From: Flavobacterium geliluteum
GTDB taxonomy: Bacteria; Bacteroidota; Bacteroidia; Flavobacteriales; Flavobacteriaceae
Assembly: GCF_017948595.1 (NCBI RefSeq)
Contig: NZ_JAGFBV010000014.1
Span: 49,042-113,041, forward strand
Length of the DNA: 64,000 bases
Direction of reading: 5' to 3'
The notes under the pieces are model-generated. The model was not told where the DNA came from, did not search any database, and saw nothing but the letters and a program-made list of their open reading frames with translations. Of this stretch, positions 56,184-64,000 are shown one piece after another (positions within the stretch are counted from its first letter, which is position 1; the number at the start of each line of letters is the position of its first letter). Position numbers and translations under genes: made by a program.

Positions 56184-56191
56184 TAACTTTG
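56184..56191 (+). promoter_or_regulatory. -7 element of pepD
   Basis: TAACTTTG, 34 nt before ATG 56226; no clear -33. Confidence 0.4.
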
Positions 56192-56225
56192 AAACTCATA
56201 ATTGTTAAACTACAAACAAAAAATA

Positions 56226-57686
56226 ATGAGCCAAGAAATAAGAAATCTGGAGCCTAAAGCCCTGTGGAATAAATTTGCAGATTTGAATGCTGTTCCGCGT
56301 CCGTCGAAAAAAGAGGAGCGCGTGATCGAATTTATGAAAAACTTTGGAAGTAGCTTAGGTTTAGAAACTTTTGAAGATGAAATTCGAAATGTAATCATAC
56401 GAAAACCAGCAACTCCGGGAATGGAAAACCGTAAAGCAATTGTGTTGCAGGGGCATCTTGATATGGTACATCAAAAAAATGCAGATACTGTTTTTGATTT
56501 TGACACTCAGGGAATTGATATGTATGTTGATGGTGACTGGGTTCGTGCTCGTGGTACAACTTTAGGAGCTGATAATGGGCTGGGAGTGGCGACAATTATG
56601 GCTATTTTAGAAAGTAAAGATATTCCGCATCCTGCTATAGAAGCCTTATTTACGATTGATGAAGAGACAGGAATGACGGGTGCTTTGAATCTAAAAGGCG
56701 GAATTTTACAAGGTCAGATTTTATTGAATTTGGATACCGAAGAAGATGACGAAATTGATATAGGATGTGCAGGAGGAATTGATGTGACCGCCACAAGAAC
56801 GTATCACGAAGAAGAAACTCCCGAAGGTTCTGTGGGGCATATTATAACGGTAAAAGGTTTAAATGGTGGTCATTCTGGAATGGATATTCATAAAGGATTA
56901 GGGAATGCCAATAAAATAATGAACCGTCTATTGTTTGATGCTTTTGAAAATTTTGGTTTGCAGGTAGCAGAAATAAACGGAGGAAGTTTGCGCAATGCTA
57001 TTCCGAGAGAAAGTGTTGCAAAAGTGGTCATTTCGGAAATGTTTGATGAAGCATATATTTTTGATATGCAGGAAATCATCAACGATATTAAGTTGGAATA
57101 TAAAACAACGGAGCCTAATTTATCTATTGAAATCGTAAAATGTGAGACTCCTGAAAAAGTAATGGACTTAGGAGTTCAGGAAGGTATTATTAGAGCAATT
57201 TACGCTGCTCAGAATGGTGTTTATAGAATGAGTGCCGATATGGACAACTTAGTAGAAACTTCAAATAATATTGCCAGAGTAATTGTAAAAGATGGCGAAA
57301 TTTTAATTGGCTGTTTGACACGTTCTTCGGTAGAAACCTCCAAATTTGATTTGGCAAATTCACTGCGTTCTGCCTTTGAATTAGTGGGTTGTGAGGTAGA
57401 ACTTTCAGGTTCTTATCCAGGTTGGACTCCAAACGTAAATTCTGAAATTCTGGATGTTTTAACCGGGATTTATGAAAAACAAAATGGTGAAAAAGCAAAA
57501 GTAGTAGCTTGTCATGCTGGTTTAGAATGTGGGATTTTAGGAACCAATTATCCGGATATGGATATGATTTCTTTCGGTCCAACTATTCACGGAGCGCATT
57601 CGCCTGACGAAAGAGCAAGTATCTCATCTGCTCAAAAATATTGGAAATTTGTATTAGAAATTCTTTCAAATATTCCAGTTAAGTAG
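56226..57686 (+). CDS. pepD: Aminoacyl-histidine dipeptidase / cytosol non-specific dipeptidase
   Basis: M20 metallopeptidase that cleaves dipeptides such as Xaa-His. 486 residues from ATG 56226; the upstream eight codons are before the natural start. Metal and catalytic motifs: QGHLDMVHQK (about 72-81), DNGLGVA (about 114-120), DEETGMTGA (about 144-152), LDTEEDDE (about 168-175), HSGMDIHKGLGN (about 217-228), HAGLECG (about 432-438) and SFGPTIHGAHSPDERASI. Cytosolic. A word-repeat region with an inverted pair follows. Confidence 0.95.
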   Translation: MSQEIRNLEPKALWNKFADLNAVPRPSKKEERVIEFMKNFGSSLGLETFEDEIRNVIIRKPATPGMENRKAIVLQGHLDMVHQKNADTVFDFDTQGIDMYVDGDWVRARGTTLGADNGLGVATIMAILESKDIPHPAIEALFTIDEETGMTGALNLKGGILQGQILLNLDTEEDDEIDIGCAGGIDVTATRTYHEEETPEGSVGHIITVKGLNGGHSGMDIHKGLGNANKIMNRLLFDAFENFGLQVAEINGGSLRNAIPRESVAKVVISEMFDEAYIFDMQEIINDIKLEYKTTEPNLSIEIVKCETPEKVMDLGVQEGIIRAIYAAQNGVYRMSADMDNLVETSNNIARVIVKDGEILIGCLTRSSVETSKFDLANSLRSAFELVGCEVELSGSYPGWTPNVNSEILDVLTGIYEKQNGEKAKVVACHAGLECGILGTNYPDMDMISFGPTIHGAHSPDERASISSAQKYWKFVLEILSNIPVK

Positions 57687-57690
57687 TTAT

Positions 57691-57757
57691 AGTGTTCAGT
57701 GTTCCGTTTTTTAGTATTCAGTAAATCTGATACCTAAAAATCTGAACACTGAAGACT
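57691..57757. repeat. Inverted repeat (agtgttcagtgttc family)
   Basis: Arms 57691-57704 and 57744-57757 pair at 13 of 14 positions. Further words (actgattactggcc, actaattactgaaa) fill 57775-57845. Lies after pepD and may stop its transcript. The 57687-58080 gap holds this repeat, the small gene at 57847-57957 and the hairpin at 58032-58055. Confidence 0.6.
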
Positions 57758-57846
57758 TTTTTTGATTGCAATTTAAAAACTAATTACTGAAAAACTGATT
57801 ACTGGCCACTTTTTTCAGCGTACACAGCAAAACTGATCACTAATTA

Positions 57847-57957
57847 TTAGTCTCTTTTAGGACTGTTTTTCTTTTCTCTTTTCTCTTCTTTTTTTTCTTT
57901 TGCCGTTTTTAAAGGTTCTTTTTTAACCGTTTTCTTAGCATCCTGACTCTTTGCCAT
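57847..57957 (-). CDS. Small lysine-rich protein, 36 aa
   Basis: Reads MAKSQDAKKTVKKEPLK and on to NSPKRD; 13 Lys and 2 Arg in 36 residues. No other ORF overlaps it, and the codon sequence is free of stops from an ATG. Very basic small proteins of this type may bind RNA or DNA; I recall similar conserved small proteins in Flavobacterium, but cannot check. Function unknown. Confidence 0.55.
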   Translation of the reverse strand: MAKSQDAKKTVKKEPLKTAKEKKEEKREKKNSPKRD

Positions 57958-58031
57958 ATAATTTAAATTTTGATATTGTATTTATTTACAAGTAAATGTA
58001 GTGATTTTTACTTCTTAAAAATGCATAAAAA

Positions 58032-58055
58032 ATCCCCAATTATAAAATTGAGGAT
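58032..58055 (-). terminator. Terminator of the 58081 gene
   Basis: Stem 58032-58040 / 58047-58055 (one U-G pair), loop tataaa, followed on the minus strand by a T run (58027-58031). Confidence 0.7.
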
Positions 58056-58080
58056 GTAATTTGTGTTTTTTTAATGACGA

Positions 58081-58854
58081 TTAATTTCTTTTCAGTACTT
58101 TATATTGCTCATAACAGGCGCTTATCGCATCCATAATCTGCAAATCGTTTGCTGTTTGTATAAATGAATCAGAGTAGTTACAACGTTGCATTATTTCGGG
58201 TATTTCTTCTTTGGTAATACCTAAAAGAACTGCTACAGTTTCGCGGTCGTATTTGGTTTCTAATAGATTACGAACCGTATCGTCTTTTTTCATTTCTTTT
58301 AATTTCTTGAGTTCCCGACCATTTTTTCCAAAGAAACTATATAATTTGTCTGCGGGATTAAAAATAGAACCTAATACTTTTCCAAAAGCATTTGGAGCGT
58401 ATTCTCCTGCTTCATAACCCTGAGTAAGGCCGGAAATGCTGTAACGGTAATTTTCTTTGGTTGGTATTAATTTTGAATCAATTTCGAGGTAACCAGTAAG
58501 GTTAAAAGGTGCAATAACGACTTCTTCAAGTGCAATTGCTTTTTCTGTAAGCTGAATTCGGGTAACTTTATTTTTTATCCAGTCATTGGTAACACGAATT
58601 CGTAAAGATTGAAATCCTAAGATAGAAAAATGCAGTGTGTCATTGGCTTGCACATCAATTTCAAAGTACCCTTTTGCATCCGAAGTTGCGCCACGAACTT
58701 TATTGGTATTGATGACATTTACGCTCGAAAGTGGCTGCTTCGTATTATCGTTGATAATATAACCAGAAACTCTATGAGGAATGTTAGAGTCAATTTCTTG
58801 CGAAAAACCGATAGTTGATAGTACTAAAAAAAAGAAAACTGCAAAATATTTCAT
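58081..58854 (-). CDS. Exported protein with carboxypeptidase-regulatory-like domain
   Basis: 257 residues. Signal peptide 1-18 (ends TIGFSQ). CarboxypepD_reg-like beta-sandwich about 27-115 (VSGYIINDNTKQPLSSVNVINTNKVRGATSDAKGYFEI), also used as the N-terminal extension of SusC proteins. Remainder (about 120-257) is helical. No TonB barrel follows. Probably a periplasmic protein of unknown role; single gene. Confidence 0.82.
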   Translation of the reverse strand: MKYFAVFFFLVLSTIGFSQEIDSNIPHRVSGYIINDNTKQPLSSVNVINTNKVRGATSDAKGYFEIDVQANDTLHFSILGFQSLRIRVTNDWIKNKVTRIQLTEKAIALEEVVIAPFNLTGYLEIDSKLIPTKENYRYSISGLTQGYEAGEYAPNAFGKVLGSIFNPADKLYSFFGKNGRELKKLKEMKKDDTVRNLLETKYDRETVAVLLGITKEEIPEIMQRCNYSDSFIQTANDLQIMDAISACYEQYKVLKRN

Positions 58855-58942
58855 ATCCTGATTTAAAGCTCTAAAAGTAATAAATCGTGATTAAATATTT
58901 TGCAGTCTTCTAATATAATTATCAGAAAATTAACAAAGAGAA

Positions 58943-60823
58943 TTAATCTCTTCTTGGTCTTCTTGGTCTTGGTGCATCACCAAAGCTGTCTGAACGACGT
59001 GGAGCTCGGTCAGAACCACCTTCTCTTTTTGGAGCAGATGAGTTTCTGTCGCTTCTAAAACCACCTTCTCTAGGAGCAGAATTTCTATCGCTTCTAAATC
59101 CACCGCCAGAACCTTCACGTCTTGGAGCAAAGCTTCCTTCACGTCTTGGACCGCCAGAAGTACGACCTCCGCCGCTGCGTCCGTTATGGTCACGTCTTCC
59201 GCCACCATCATTTTTAGAGATTTCTACATTAATACGACGTCCTTCAAGTTGTACGTTGTTTAATACTTCCATCACTTTATCTGTGTGCTCAGGATCAGTG
59301 TTAAAGAAAGAGAAACCTTCTTTTACATCTACCTTGAAAACATCATCACGACCTAAATCTAATGTTTCTTTCAAATAATCTTTAAGCGACATCCAGTCGA
59401 AGTTGTCTCTTGAACCAATATTTACAAAATAACGAACTGCTCCGCCATTGTTTGATTCTCTTGGCTCAGAATCACCTCTTTCACGTCTTTCACCAGAAGC
59501 CTGAGAAGAAATATCTCTGTTTTTCTTGTAATAAGCAATAAAGCGGTTAAATTCTACAGATACCATTTTCTTAATCAGTTCTTCTTTAGATAAATCTTCA
59601 AGAACATTGTTGATTGCCGGAAGGTAGTTATCAATTTCGTGATCTACTTCTGTATCTTTAATTTTAGTTGCTAAGTGCAATAACTGAATTTCGCAAATTT
59701 CGATACCAGACGGAATCGTTTTTTCTTCAAACTTTTGTTTGATGATTCTTTCGATAGAAGAGATTTTACGCAACTCACTTTTTGTAACAATTACAATAGA
59801 AGTTCCTAATTTCCCGGCTCTACCAGTACGTCCAGAACGGTGATTGTACGTTTCGATTTCGTCAGGAAGTTGGTAATTTACTACGTGAGTAATATTATCA
59901 ACGTCAATACCACGTGCAGCTACGTCAGTAGCAACAAGCATCTGAATTTGTCTTCCACGGAAAGATTTCATTACACCATCACGTTGTGCCTGAGATAAAT
60001 CTCCGTGCAATGCAGCAGCGCTGTATCCATCTTCAATTAATTTTTCAGCTACAGCTTGTGTGTCTCTTTTAGTACGACAGAAAACCACAGAAAAAATATC
60101 CGGATTTGCATCGGCTAAACGTTTTAAAGCTTCGTAACGATCACGTGCATTTACCAAATAAAACTCGTGAGAAACGGTCGCAGAACCAGAGTTTTTAGCT
60201 CCTACAGTAATTTCTACAGGGTCACTCATAAATTGTTTTGCAATTCTTGCAACCTCTGCTGGCATAGTTGCAGAGAACAACCATGTACTTTTTTGATCTG
60301 GAGTATCGGATAAAATAGATACGATGTCTTCATAGAATCCCATGTTCAACATCTCATCAGCCTCATCCAAAATACAGTAATCTATATTTTTAATGTTTAC
60401 TAAACCTCTATTGATCATGTCTTGCATTCTTCCCGGAGTAGCTACAATAATTTGTGCTCCTCTCTTAATGTCTCTAGCTTGCTCTGTAATACTAGCCCCG
60501 CCGTAAACTGCTACTACATTAATACCTTTCTCGTATTTTGAGTAGTTTTTAAGTTCGTTGGTAATCTGTAAACAAAGTTCTCGTGTTGGCGATAAAACTA
60601 ATGCTTGTGTATTCTTGTTGTTAGCATCAATTTTTTGAATTAGCGGAAAACCGAAAGCTGCCGTTTTCCCTGTCCCTGTCTGAGCCAACGCAACCATATC
60701 TGTGTCTTTTTCCAATAATAGGGGAATCGCTTTCTCCTGTACTTCTGACGGATTCTCAAATCCTAGATCTAAAATCGCCTTCAGTAACGATTCATTCAAT
60801 CCTAATTGTTCAAATTTATTCAT
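58943..60823 (-). CDS. DEAD-box RNA helicase with DbpA-type RNA-binding domain and RGG tail
   Basis: 626 residues from ATG 60823 (the frame opens eight codons upstream). Q motif at the start (GLNESLLKAILDLGFENPSEVQEKAIP), Walker A AQTGTGKTAAFG (about 45-56), PTRELCLQ, DEAD (about 150-153), SAT, and HRSGRTGRAG (about 320-330). DbpA-like domain about 470-545, then a Gly/Arg/Ser-rich tail with RREGS, FRSDRNS units to 626, an RGG-type RNA-binding tail. Unwinds RNA during ribosome assembly or cold growth. A TAATTTTG element (60845-60852 on the minus strand) is 21 nt before the start. Confidence 0.93.
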   Translation of the reverse strand: MNKFEQLGLNESLLKAILDLGFENPSEVQEKAIPLLLEKDTDMVALAQTGTGKTAAFGFPLIQKIDANNKNTQALVLSPTRELCLQITNELKNYSKYEKGINVVAVYGGASITEQARDIKRGAQIIVATPGRMQDMINRGLVNIKNIDYCILDEADEMLNMGFYEDIVSILSDTPDQKSTWLFSATMPAEVARIAKQFMSDPVEITVGAKNSGSATVSHEFYLVNARDRYEALKRLADANPDIFSVVFCRTKRDTQAVAEKLIEDGYSAAALHGDLSQAQRDGVMKSFRGRQIQMLVATDVAARGIDVDNITHVVNYQLPDEIETYNHRSGRTGRAGKLGTSIVIVTKSELRKISSIERIIKQKFEEKTIPSGIEICEIQLLHLATKIKDTEVDHEIDNYLPAINNVLEDLSKEELIKKMVSVEFNRFIAYYKKNRDISSQASGERRERGDSEPRESNNGGAVRYFVNIGSRDNFDWMSLKDYLKETLDLGRDDVFKVDVKEGFSFFNTDPEHTDKVMEVLNNVQLEGRRINVEISKNDGGGRRDHNGRSGGGRTSGGPRREGSFAPRREGSGGGFRSDRNSAPREGGFRSDRNSSAPKREGGSDRAPRRSDSFGDAPRPRRPRRD

Positions 60824-60844
60824 ATGTAATTTTAAAATAGGGTG

Positions 60845-60852
60845 CAAAATTA
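60845..60852 (-). promoter_or_regulatory. -7 element of the helicase gene
   Basis: CAAAATTA on the plus strand = TAATTTTG on the coding strand. No clear -33. Confidence 0.45.
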
Positions 60853-61027
60853 CTTTTAATTATTCAGATAAACTAATGCTATTTTAAGAATTATTGATTT
60901 GTTATGATTTGATTATCAAAAAGTTATGTTTTTTATGAAATCATTTTGATTAGAAAAGAAATAAAAGGACAAAAAATTTCGTCTTCAAATGTAAATTCTT
61001 TCTTCTAAAATGTTGTATTTAAAACAA

Positions 61028-61606
61028 TTATTTGATGGAGTTCAGATAATCAATTAGTTGCTGTGTAGCTTTTGCACGGTGACTGATTTTATTTTTTATT
61101 TCCGATGATATTTCGGCAAAAGTTTCCGTATAATTTTCAGGCTGAAAAATTGGATCGTAACCAAAACCATGATTTCCGGTTTTTTCAAATGTAATGGCTC
61201 CTTTTGCAATTCCGGTAAAAAGATGCTGCTCACCTTTTAAATTCAGAGCAATTACGGTTTTAAATTCTGCATTTCTATCTTCTTTATCCGTTAATGCATC
61301 CAAAAGTTTATTCATATTATCATCTGCATTGCGTTGCTCGCCAGCATATCGAGCCGAGTAAACACCAGGTTCTCCGTTCAATGCTTTAACTTCGAGCCCA
61401 GTATCATCTGCAAAACAATCATAGCCATATTTTTCGGTTACGTGATTGGCTTTTAGGATCGCATTTCCTTCGATAGTAGCTGCCGTTTCAAGAATTTCCT
61501 CGTGAAAGCCAATGTCTTCGAGGCTTAATATTTGGATACTTCCGTTAAGGATACTTTGAATTTCCTTGATTTTATTATGATTATTTGAAGCAAAAACAAG
61601 TTGCAT
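61028..61606 (-). CDS. rdgB: Non-canonical purine NTP pyrophosphatase (RdgB/HAM1)
   Basis: Removes dITP and XTP from the nucleotide pool. 192 residues. SNNHNKIKEIQ (6-16), FADDTGLEVKALNGEPGVYSARYAGE (about 65-90), GITFEKT-like and GHGFGYDPIF (about 145-155), AEISSEIKNKISHRAKA (about 165-181). Typical length. Starts 18 nt after the DUF2809 gene stop, so likely in an operon with it. Confidence 0.95.
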   Translation of the reverse strand: MQLVFASNNHNKIKEIQSILNGSIQILSLEDIGFHEEILETAATIEGNAILKANHVTEKYGYDCFADDTGLEVKALNGEPGVYSARYAGEQRNADDNMNKLLDALTDKEDRNAEFKTVIALNLKGEQHLFTGIAKGAITFEKTGNHGFGYDPIFQPENYTETFAEISSEIKNKISHRAKATQQLIDYLNSIK

Positions 61607-61624
61607 ACTATATATTTTTAGACG

Positions 61625-62044
61625 TTATGGAGTGTATTTTATAAAACACAAATTTAGAATTCTTATCCTTAGATTAGTATTATATTTTAAAACAAATTTT
61701 TCAATAAAAAAAGCAATTGCACCACCAAAAGTGTAAGCAAAAATATCACTCCATAAAAATCCCTGACCAAGAACATACTTTCCAAAAAGTGTTTCTCTAA
61801 GTTTCACAATCCATTCTGCCTGATACAATTGCAAAAACTCGATACCATAACAAATCAGTAACGAAAGCAAGATGACGTAAATGGCTTTTGAATGCGTAAA
61901 TACAATTCGAACAATACAATAGATCATCGCGGCATAGAGCAGATCTCCAAAACACAAGGGTATAATTTCAATTTTTCTCGAAAGAATTCCAAGAAAAATT
62001 ACTGCTATGGTCAGAAAGAAATAATAGATTTTAGTTTTTTTCAC
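61625..62044 (-). CDS. DUF2809 membrane protein
   Basis: 139 residues with about four membrane helices. DUF2809 pattern: CFGDLLYAAMIYCIVR (about 31-46), CYGIEFLQLYQAEWI (about 64-78), FLWSDIFAYTFGGAIAFFIE (about 95-114). Resembles VanZ-like proteins in layout. The start is GTG 62044. First gene of a pair with rdgB. Role unknown. Confidence 0.85.
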   Translation of the reverse strand: MKKTKIYYFFLTIAVIFLGILSRKIEIIPLCFGDLLYAAMIYCIVRIVFTHSKAIYVILLSLLICYGIEFLQLYQAEWIVKLRETLFGKYVLGQGFLWSDIFAYTFGGAIAFFIEKFVLKYNTNLRIRILNLCFIKYTP

Positions 62045-62240
62045 ATGTAGAATTTTCTATTTCTTTAATTTTATATTTTAAAGTCCAAAGTTATAAATAG
62101 GGACGTAAATTAAAGCCATATTTAGAACAGAATAACGCCTATTTTGCTAAATTACCCCAACCAATATCAGTCATTTAAAATTTAAATATTAATTTCACAT
62201 TATAAAAATTCAATCGCCTCATTAAAATACGATCGCAATT

Positions 62241-62690
62241 ATGATAATCGACTCACTGGAAAATGCCGCTAAATATGAAGCTTTACATCCTTCATTTAAA
62301 AAAGCTTTTGATTATTTACGAACTACTAAATTTGAAATTGTTGACGAAGGACTTTTGTACGAAACCGAGGGTGTAAAAGCTTTTGGCTATTATGGAAAGG
62401 GAAAAACGACAGCAGAAAGTCTTGAAACTTTTGAATGCCATGATAAAAATATAGACATTCAGTTTTGTATTACCGAGAAAGAAACTTTTGGCTGGAAACC
62501 TAGAAAAAATTGTGTTACGCCAAACGGAGATTATAATGATGAAAAAGATGTGCGATTTTTTAAGGATGCACCAGATATGTTTTTTACGTTGCATCGCAAT
62601 CAGTTTGTGATCCTCTTTCCCGAAGATGTTCATGCGCCGATGATAACCGACGGAATCTTGAATAAAGTCGTTATTAAAGTCGAAGTTTAG
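62241..62690 (+). CDS. YhcH/YjgK/YiaL family protein
   Basis: Cupin-like family (DUF386) linked to sialic-acid and sugar metabolism; some members are sugar anomerases. 149 residues with IDSLENAAKY at the start, ETFECHDKNIDIQFCITEKE (about 62-81; the H-x-x-x-D-I-Q-F block) and LFPEDVHAPMI near 129. The H and D/E positions are metal ligands in the family. Not in a sugar operon here. Substrate unknown. Confidence 0.88.
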   Translation: MIIDSLENAAKYEALHPSFKKAFDYLRTTKFEIVDEGLLYETEGVKAFGYYGKGKTTAESLETFECHDKNIDIQFCITEKETFGWKPRKNCVTPNGDYNDEKDVRFFKDAPDMFFTLHRNQFVILFPEDVHAPMITDGILNKVVIKVEV

Positions 62691-62740
62691 ACAATTTTTA
62701 GAATTTTATTCGAAGAAAAAAAATTAAAAAGTAAGTAATT

Positions 62741-63145
62741 ATGATGAAGAAATTAAGCCGAATAGTATTTGCAATTGCTTTGTTGTTACTGTTGACAAGT
62801 TGCAAAAACACCAAGCAAAAACTACAGGAATATGTTACAACCTACAATAGTCAGGCAGGCAATTTTAAAGAAGAAAATGTAAAACTTACTACGGCAAGAG
62901 GGTATATAAATGATGATAAAATCGAGTTAAGGTTTGAAACAGACTTAGAGCAAAATGAAGTGAATAAAGAGACCTCTAATGTTGTATTTCCTAAGTTGCT
63001 TATGAAAATGATTAAAAACGATCAGATTTCTAAAGAATTAATTACAGAAGGAGTTCGATTTGATGTTTACTTTTTAGCCAATGATAATACTGTTTTAGCC
63101 AAGAAAATAATAAATAAGGAAGAATTGAATGCTTTACTAAAGTAG
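62741..63145 (+). CDS. Hypothetical lipoprotein, tandem paralogue 1
   Basis: 134 residues. Lipobox LLTSC (Cys21) followed by KNTKQKLQEYV. Mixed alpha/beta body with KIELRFET near 66, MIKNDQISKELITEGVRFDVYFLANDNTVLAKKIINKEEL to the end. Closely related to the next gene. Function unknown. Ends near a strong hairpin. Confidence 0.8.
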   Translation: MMKKLSRIVFAIALLLLLTSCKNTKQKLQEYVTTYNSQAGNFKEENVKLTTARGYINDDKIELRFETDLEQNEVNKETSNVVFPKLLMKMIKNDQISKELITEGVRFDVYFLANDNTVLAKKIINKEELNALLK

Positions 63146-63176
63146 AATCAAAAGCTCCTTTTGATATAAGCATAAT

Positions 63177-63216
63177 AAAAAATGCCTCTTTTTAATTTTG
63201 GAAAGAGGCATTTTTT
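63177..63216 (+). terminator. Terminator after lipoprotein 1
   Basis: 15-bp stem 63177-63191 / 63202-63216 (aaaaaatgcctcttt / aaagaggcatttttt), loop ttaattttgg, T run. Confidence 0.85.
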
Positions 63217-63295
63217 GTGCTGTATTGGTGCTTTTTTCTAAAAAAGTAATTAGGTGTTCTTACACTTTTTTATAATTGCTTCTTACATAAACAAC

Positions 63296-63327
63296 TTGTA
63301 ATCAAATAATTACAATTTTTATTTTTG
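63296..63327 (+). promoter_or_regulatory. Promoter of lipoprotein 2
   Basis: TTG (63296-63298), 21-bp spacer, TATTTTTG (63320-63327). Leader about 65 nt. Confidence 0.6.
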
Positions 63328-63398
63328 AAATTGATATTGGTTTTAAAGTAGAATTTTATTATGTTTGAGTAGATTATTTAACTAAAAACCAAAAAATT

Positions 63399-63848
63399 AT
63401 GACCAAAAAAATTACTCAAATCGCATTTGCTTTTTGTATTGTATTATTGCTTGTAAGCTGTAAAAATACAAAGCAAAAAATTCAGGAGCATGTAAGTACC
63501 TACAACAACTCGGCATCACTTATAAAAGGAGATAATATTACTGCTACAGCCGCCAAAGGATTTTTGAATAGCAACAAAATCGAGATAAGAATCGAAACAA
63601 GTTTAGAAGAAAACGAATCAAACAAATTAACCTATAGCAATTCATTCCCTAACTTGCTGGTGCAAATGATTAAAAACAATCAGATTTCTAAATCTTTAAT
63701 AGAAGAAGGAGTAACGTTTGATGTTTATTTTTTGGCACGAAATAATACAATTATAGCTCAAAAAATAATCGGTAAGGAAGAATTAGCCGTTTTATTAAAG
63801 GACGATGCTGATGCGAATCCGGAAGAAAAAGCAACGGCAAAATTATAG
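63399..63848 (+). CDS. Hypothetical lipoprotein, tandem paralogue 2
   Basis: 149 residues. Same layout as paralogue 1: lipobox LLVSC (Cys21), KNTKQKIQEHV, NKIEIRIETSLEEN, MIKNNQISKSLIEEGVTFDVYFLARNNT. It has an extra acidic tail (KDDADANPEEKATAKL). Own promoter and terminators separate it from copy 1, so the two may be expressed differently. Function unknown. Confidence 0.82.
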   Translation: MTKKITQIAFAFCIVLLLVSCKNTKQKIQEHVSTYNNSASLIKGDNITATAAKGFLNSNKIEIRIETSLEENESNKLTYSNSFPNLLVQMIKNNQISKSLIEEGVTFDVYFLARNNTIIAQKIIGKEELAVLLKDDADANPEEKATAKL

Positions 63849-63930
63849 TAAAAACAAAAAACTCTTTTGAAATTTCGAGGGCACTGAAAAAGTCTTTTCA
63901 AAATTCTTTTTCAAGAATAATTATTAATTA

Positions 63931-63967
63931 AAAGGAGTAGAAGCTAAAAGTTTTCTGCTCCTTTTTT
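63931..63967 (+). terminator. Terminator after lipoprotein 2
   Basis: 12-bp stem 63931-63942 / 63953-63964 with one U-G pair, T tail. Confidence 0.75.
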
Positions 63968-64000
63968 TGTATCTTTTACGTGTAATCATAAGACTTTTTA

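Noticed and set aside
58930..59211. 93-codon alternate frame across the helicase RGG tail
   Set aside because: Created by the repetitive Gly/Arg codons; the true frame continues the helicase.

Overview
The window is a low-GC chromosomal segment from a member of Bacteroidota, most likely Flavobacterium or a close relative. Evidence: the gliding lipoprotein GldI, a subtilase with a type IX secretion (T9SS) C-terminal domain, a SusC/SusD pair, type III glutamine synthetase, many short lipoboxes followed by charged residues, and repeated promoter-like TAnnTTTG (-7) elements with upstream TTG (-33). No rRNA, tRNA, CRISPR array, insertion sequence or phage gene was seen.

Layout. 1-8.9 kb: end of glnN, purM, a SatD/membrane protein/GNAT run, a GH92 mannosidase and a hypothetical protein. 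8.9-12.9 kb (minus): nrnA-gldI-two cyclophilin/FKBP fusion isomerases. 13-16.2 kb (minus): a CLC protein with fluoride-antiporter-like motifs, RidA, CbpM and CbpA. 16.5-24.1 kb: hypothetical exported proteins, guaA, two LysM envelope proteins and OsmC. 24.2-39.9 kb: the accessory part, a polysaccharide/amino-sugar utilisation locus with GH109-type glycosidase, DUF3472-type lipoprotein, SusD, SusC, CBM9-like protein, LacI regulator, GHMP sugar kinase, sugar nucleotidyltransferase, NagP/FucP-type transporter and a NagB-PIG-L fusion. 40-50.6 kb: pyrG, yidC, fasciclin lipoprotein, MORN-like protein, mnmA, T9SS subtilase and nitronate monooxygenase. 50.6-64 kb: small hypothetical proteins (two of them tandem 60-residue membrane paralogues), CoA-type Nudix, atypical acyltransferase, ECF sigma factor with membrane partner, DUF3810, pepD, a 36-residue lysine-rich protein, DEAD helicase, rdgB, DUF2809, YhcH-type protein and two duplicated lipoproteins.

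The most interesting feature is the regulatory wiring of the amino-sugar locus. Two 14-bp palindromes of the form TGTKYTCGARCACA, 23 bp apart, lie upstream of susC (minus strand) and again, in the same order and orientation relative to transcription, upstream of the kinase operon (plus strand). Each pair sits 15-16 nt from a TTG-N20-TAGTTTCG promoter. The local LacI protein is the obvious ligand. The genes suggest that an N-acetylhexosamine (GalNAc is the best guess from GH109) is captured, imported, phosphorylated and possibly activated to a nucleotide sugar, with NagB-PIG-L as a catabolic exit. The sugar and the step order are inference.

A second theme is intergenic DNA built from several families of imperfect inverted repeats with recurring words (for example around 2.05-2.33, 3.65-3.74, 8.28, 17.2, 17.9, 39.9, 51.5 and 57.7 kb). 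They sit at gene ends and probably act as terminators or mRNA hairpins.
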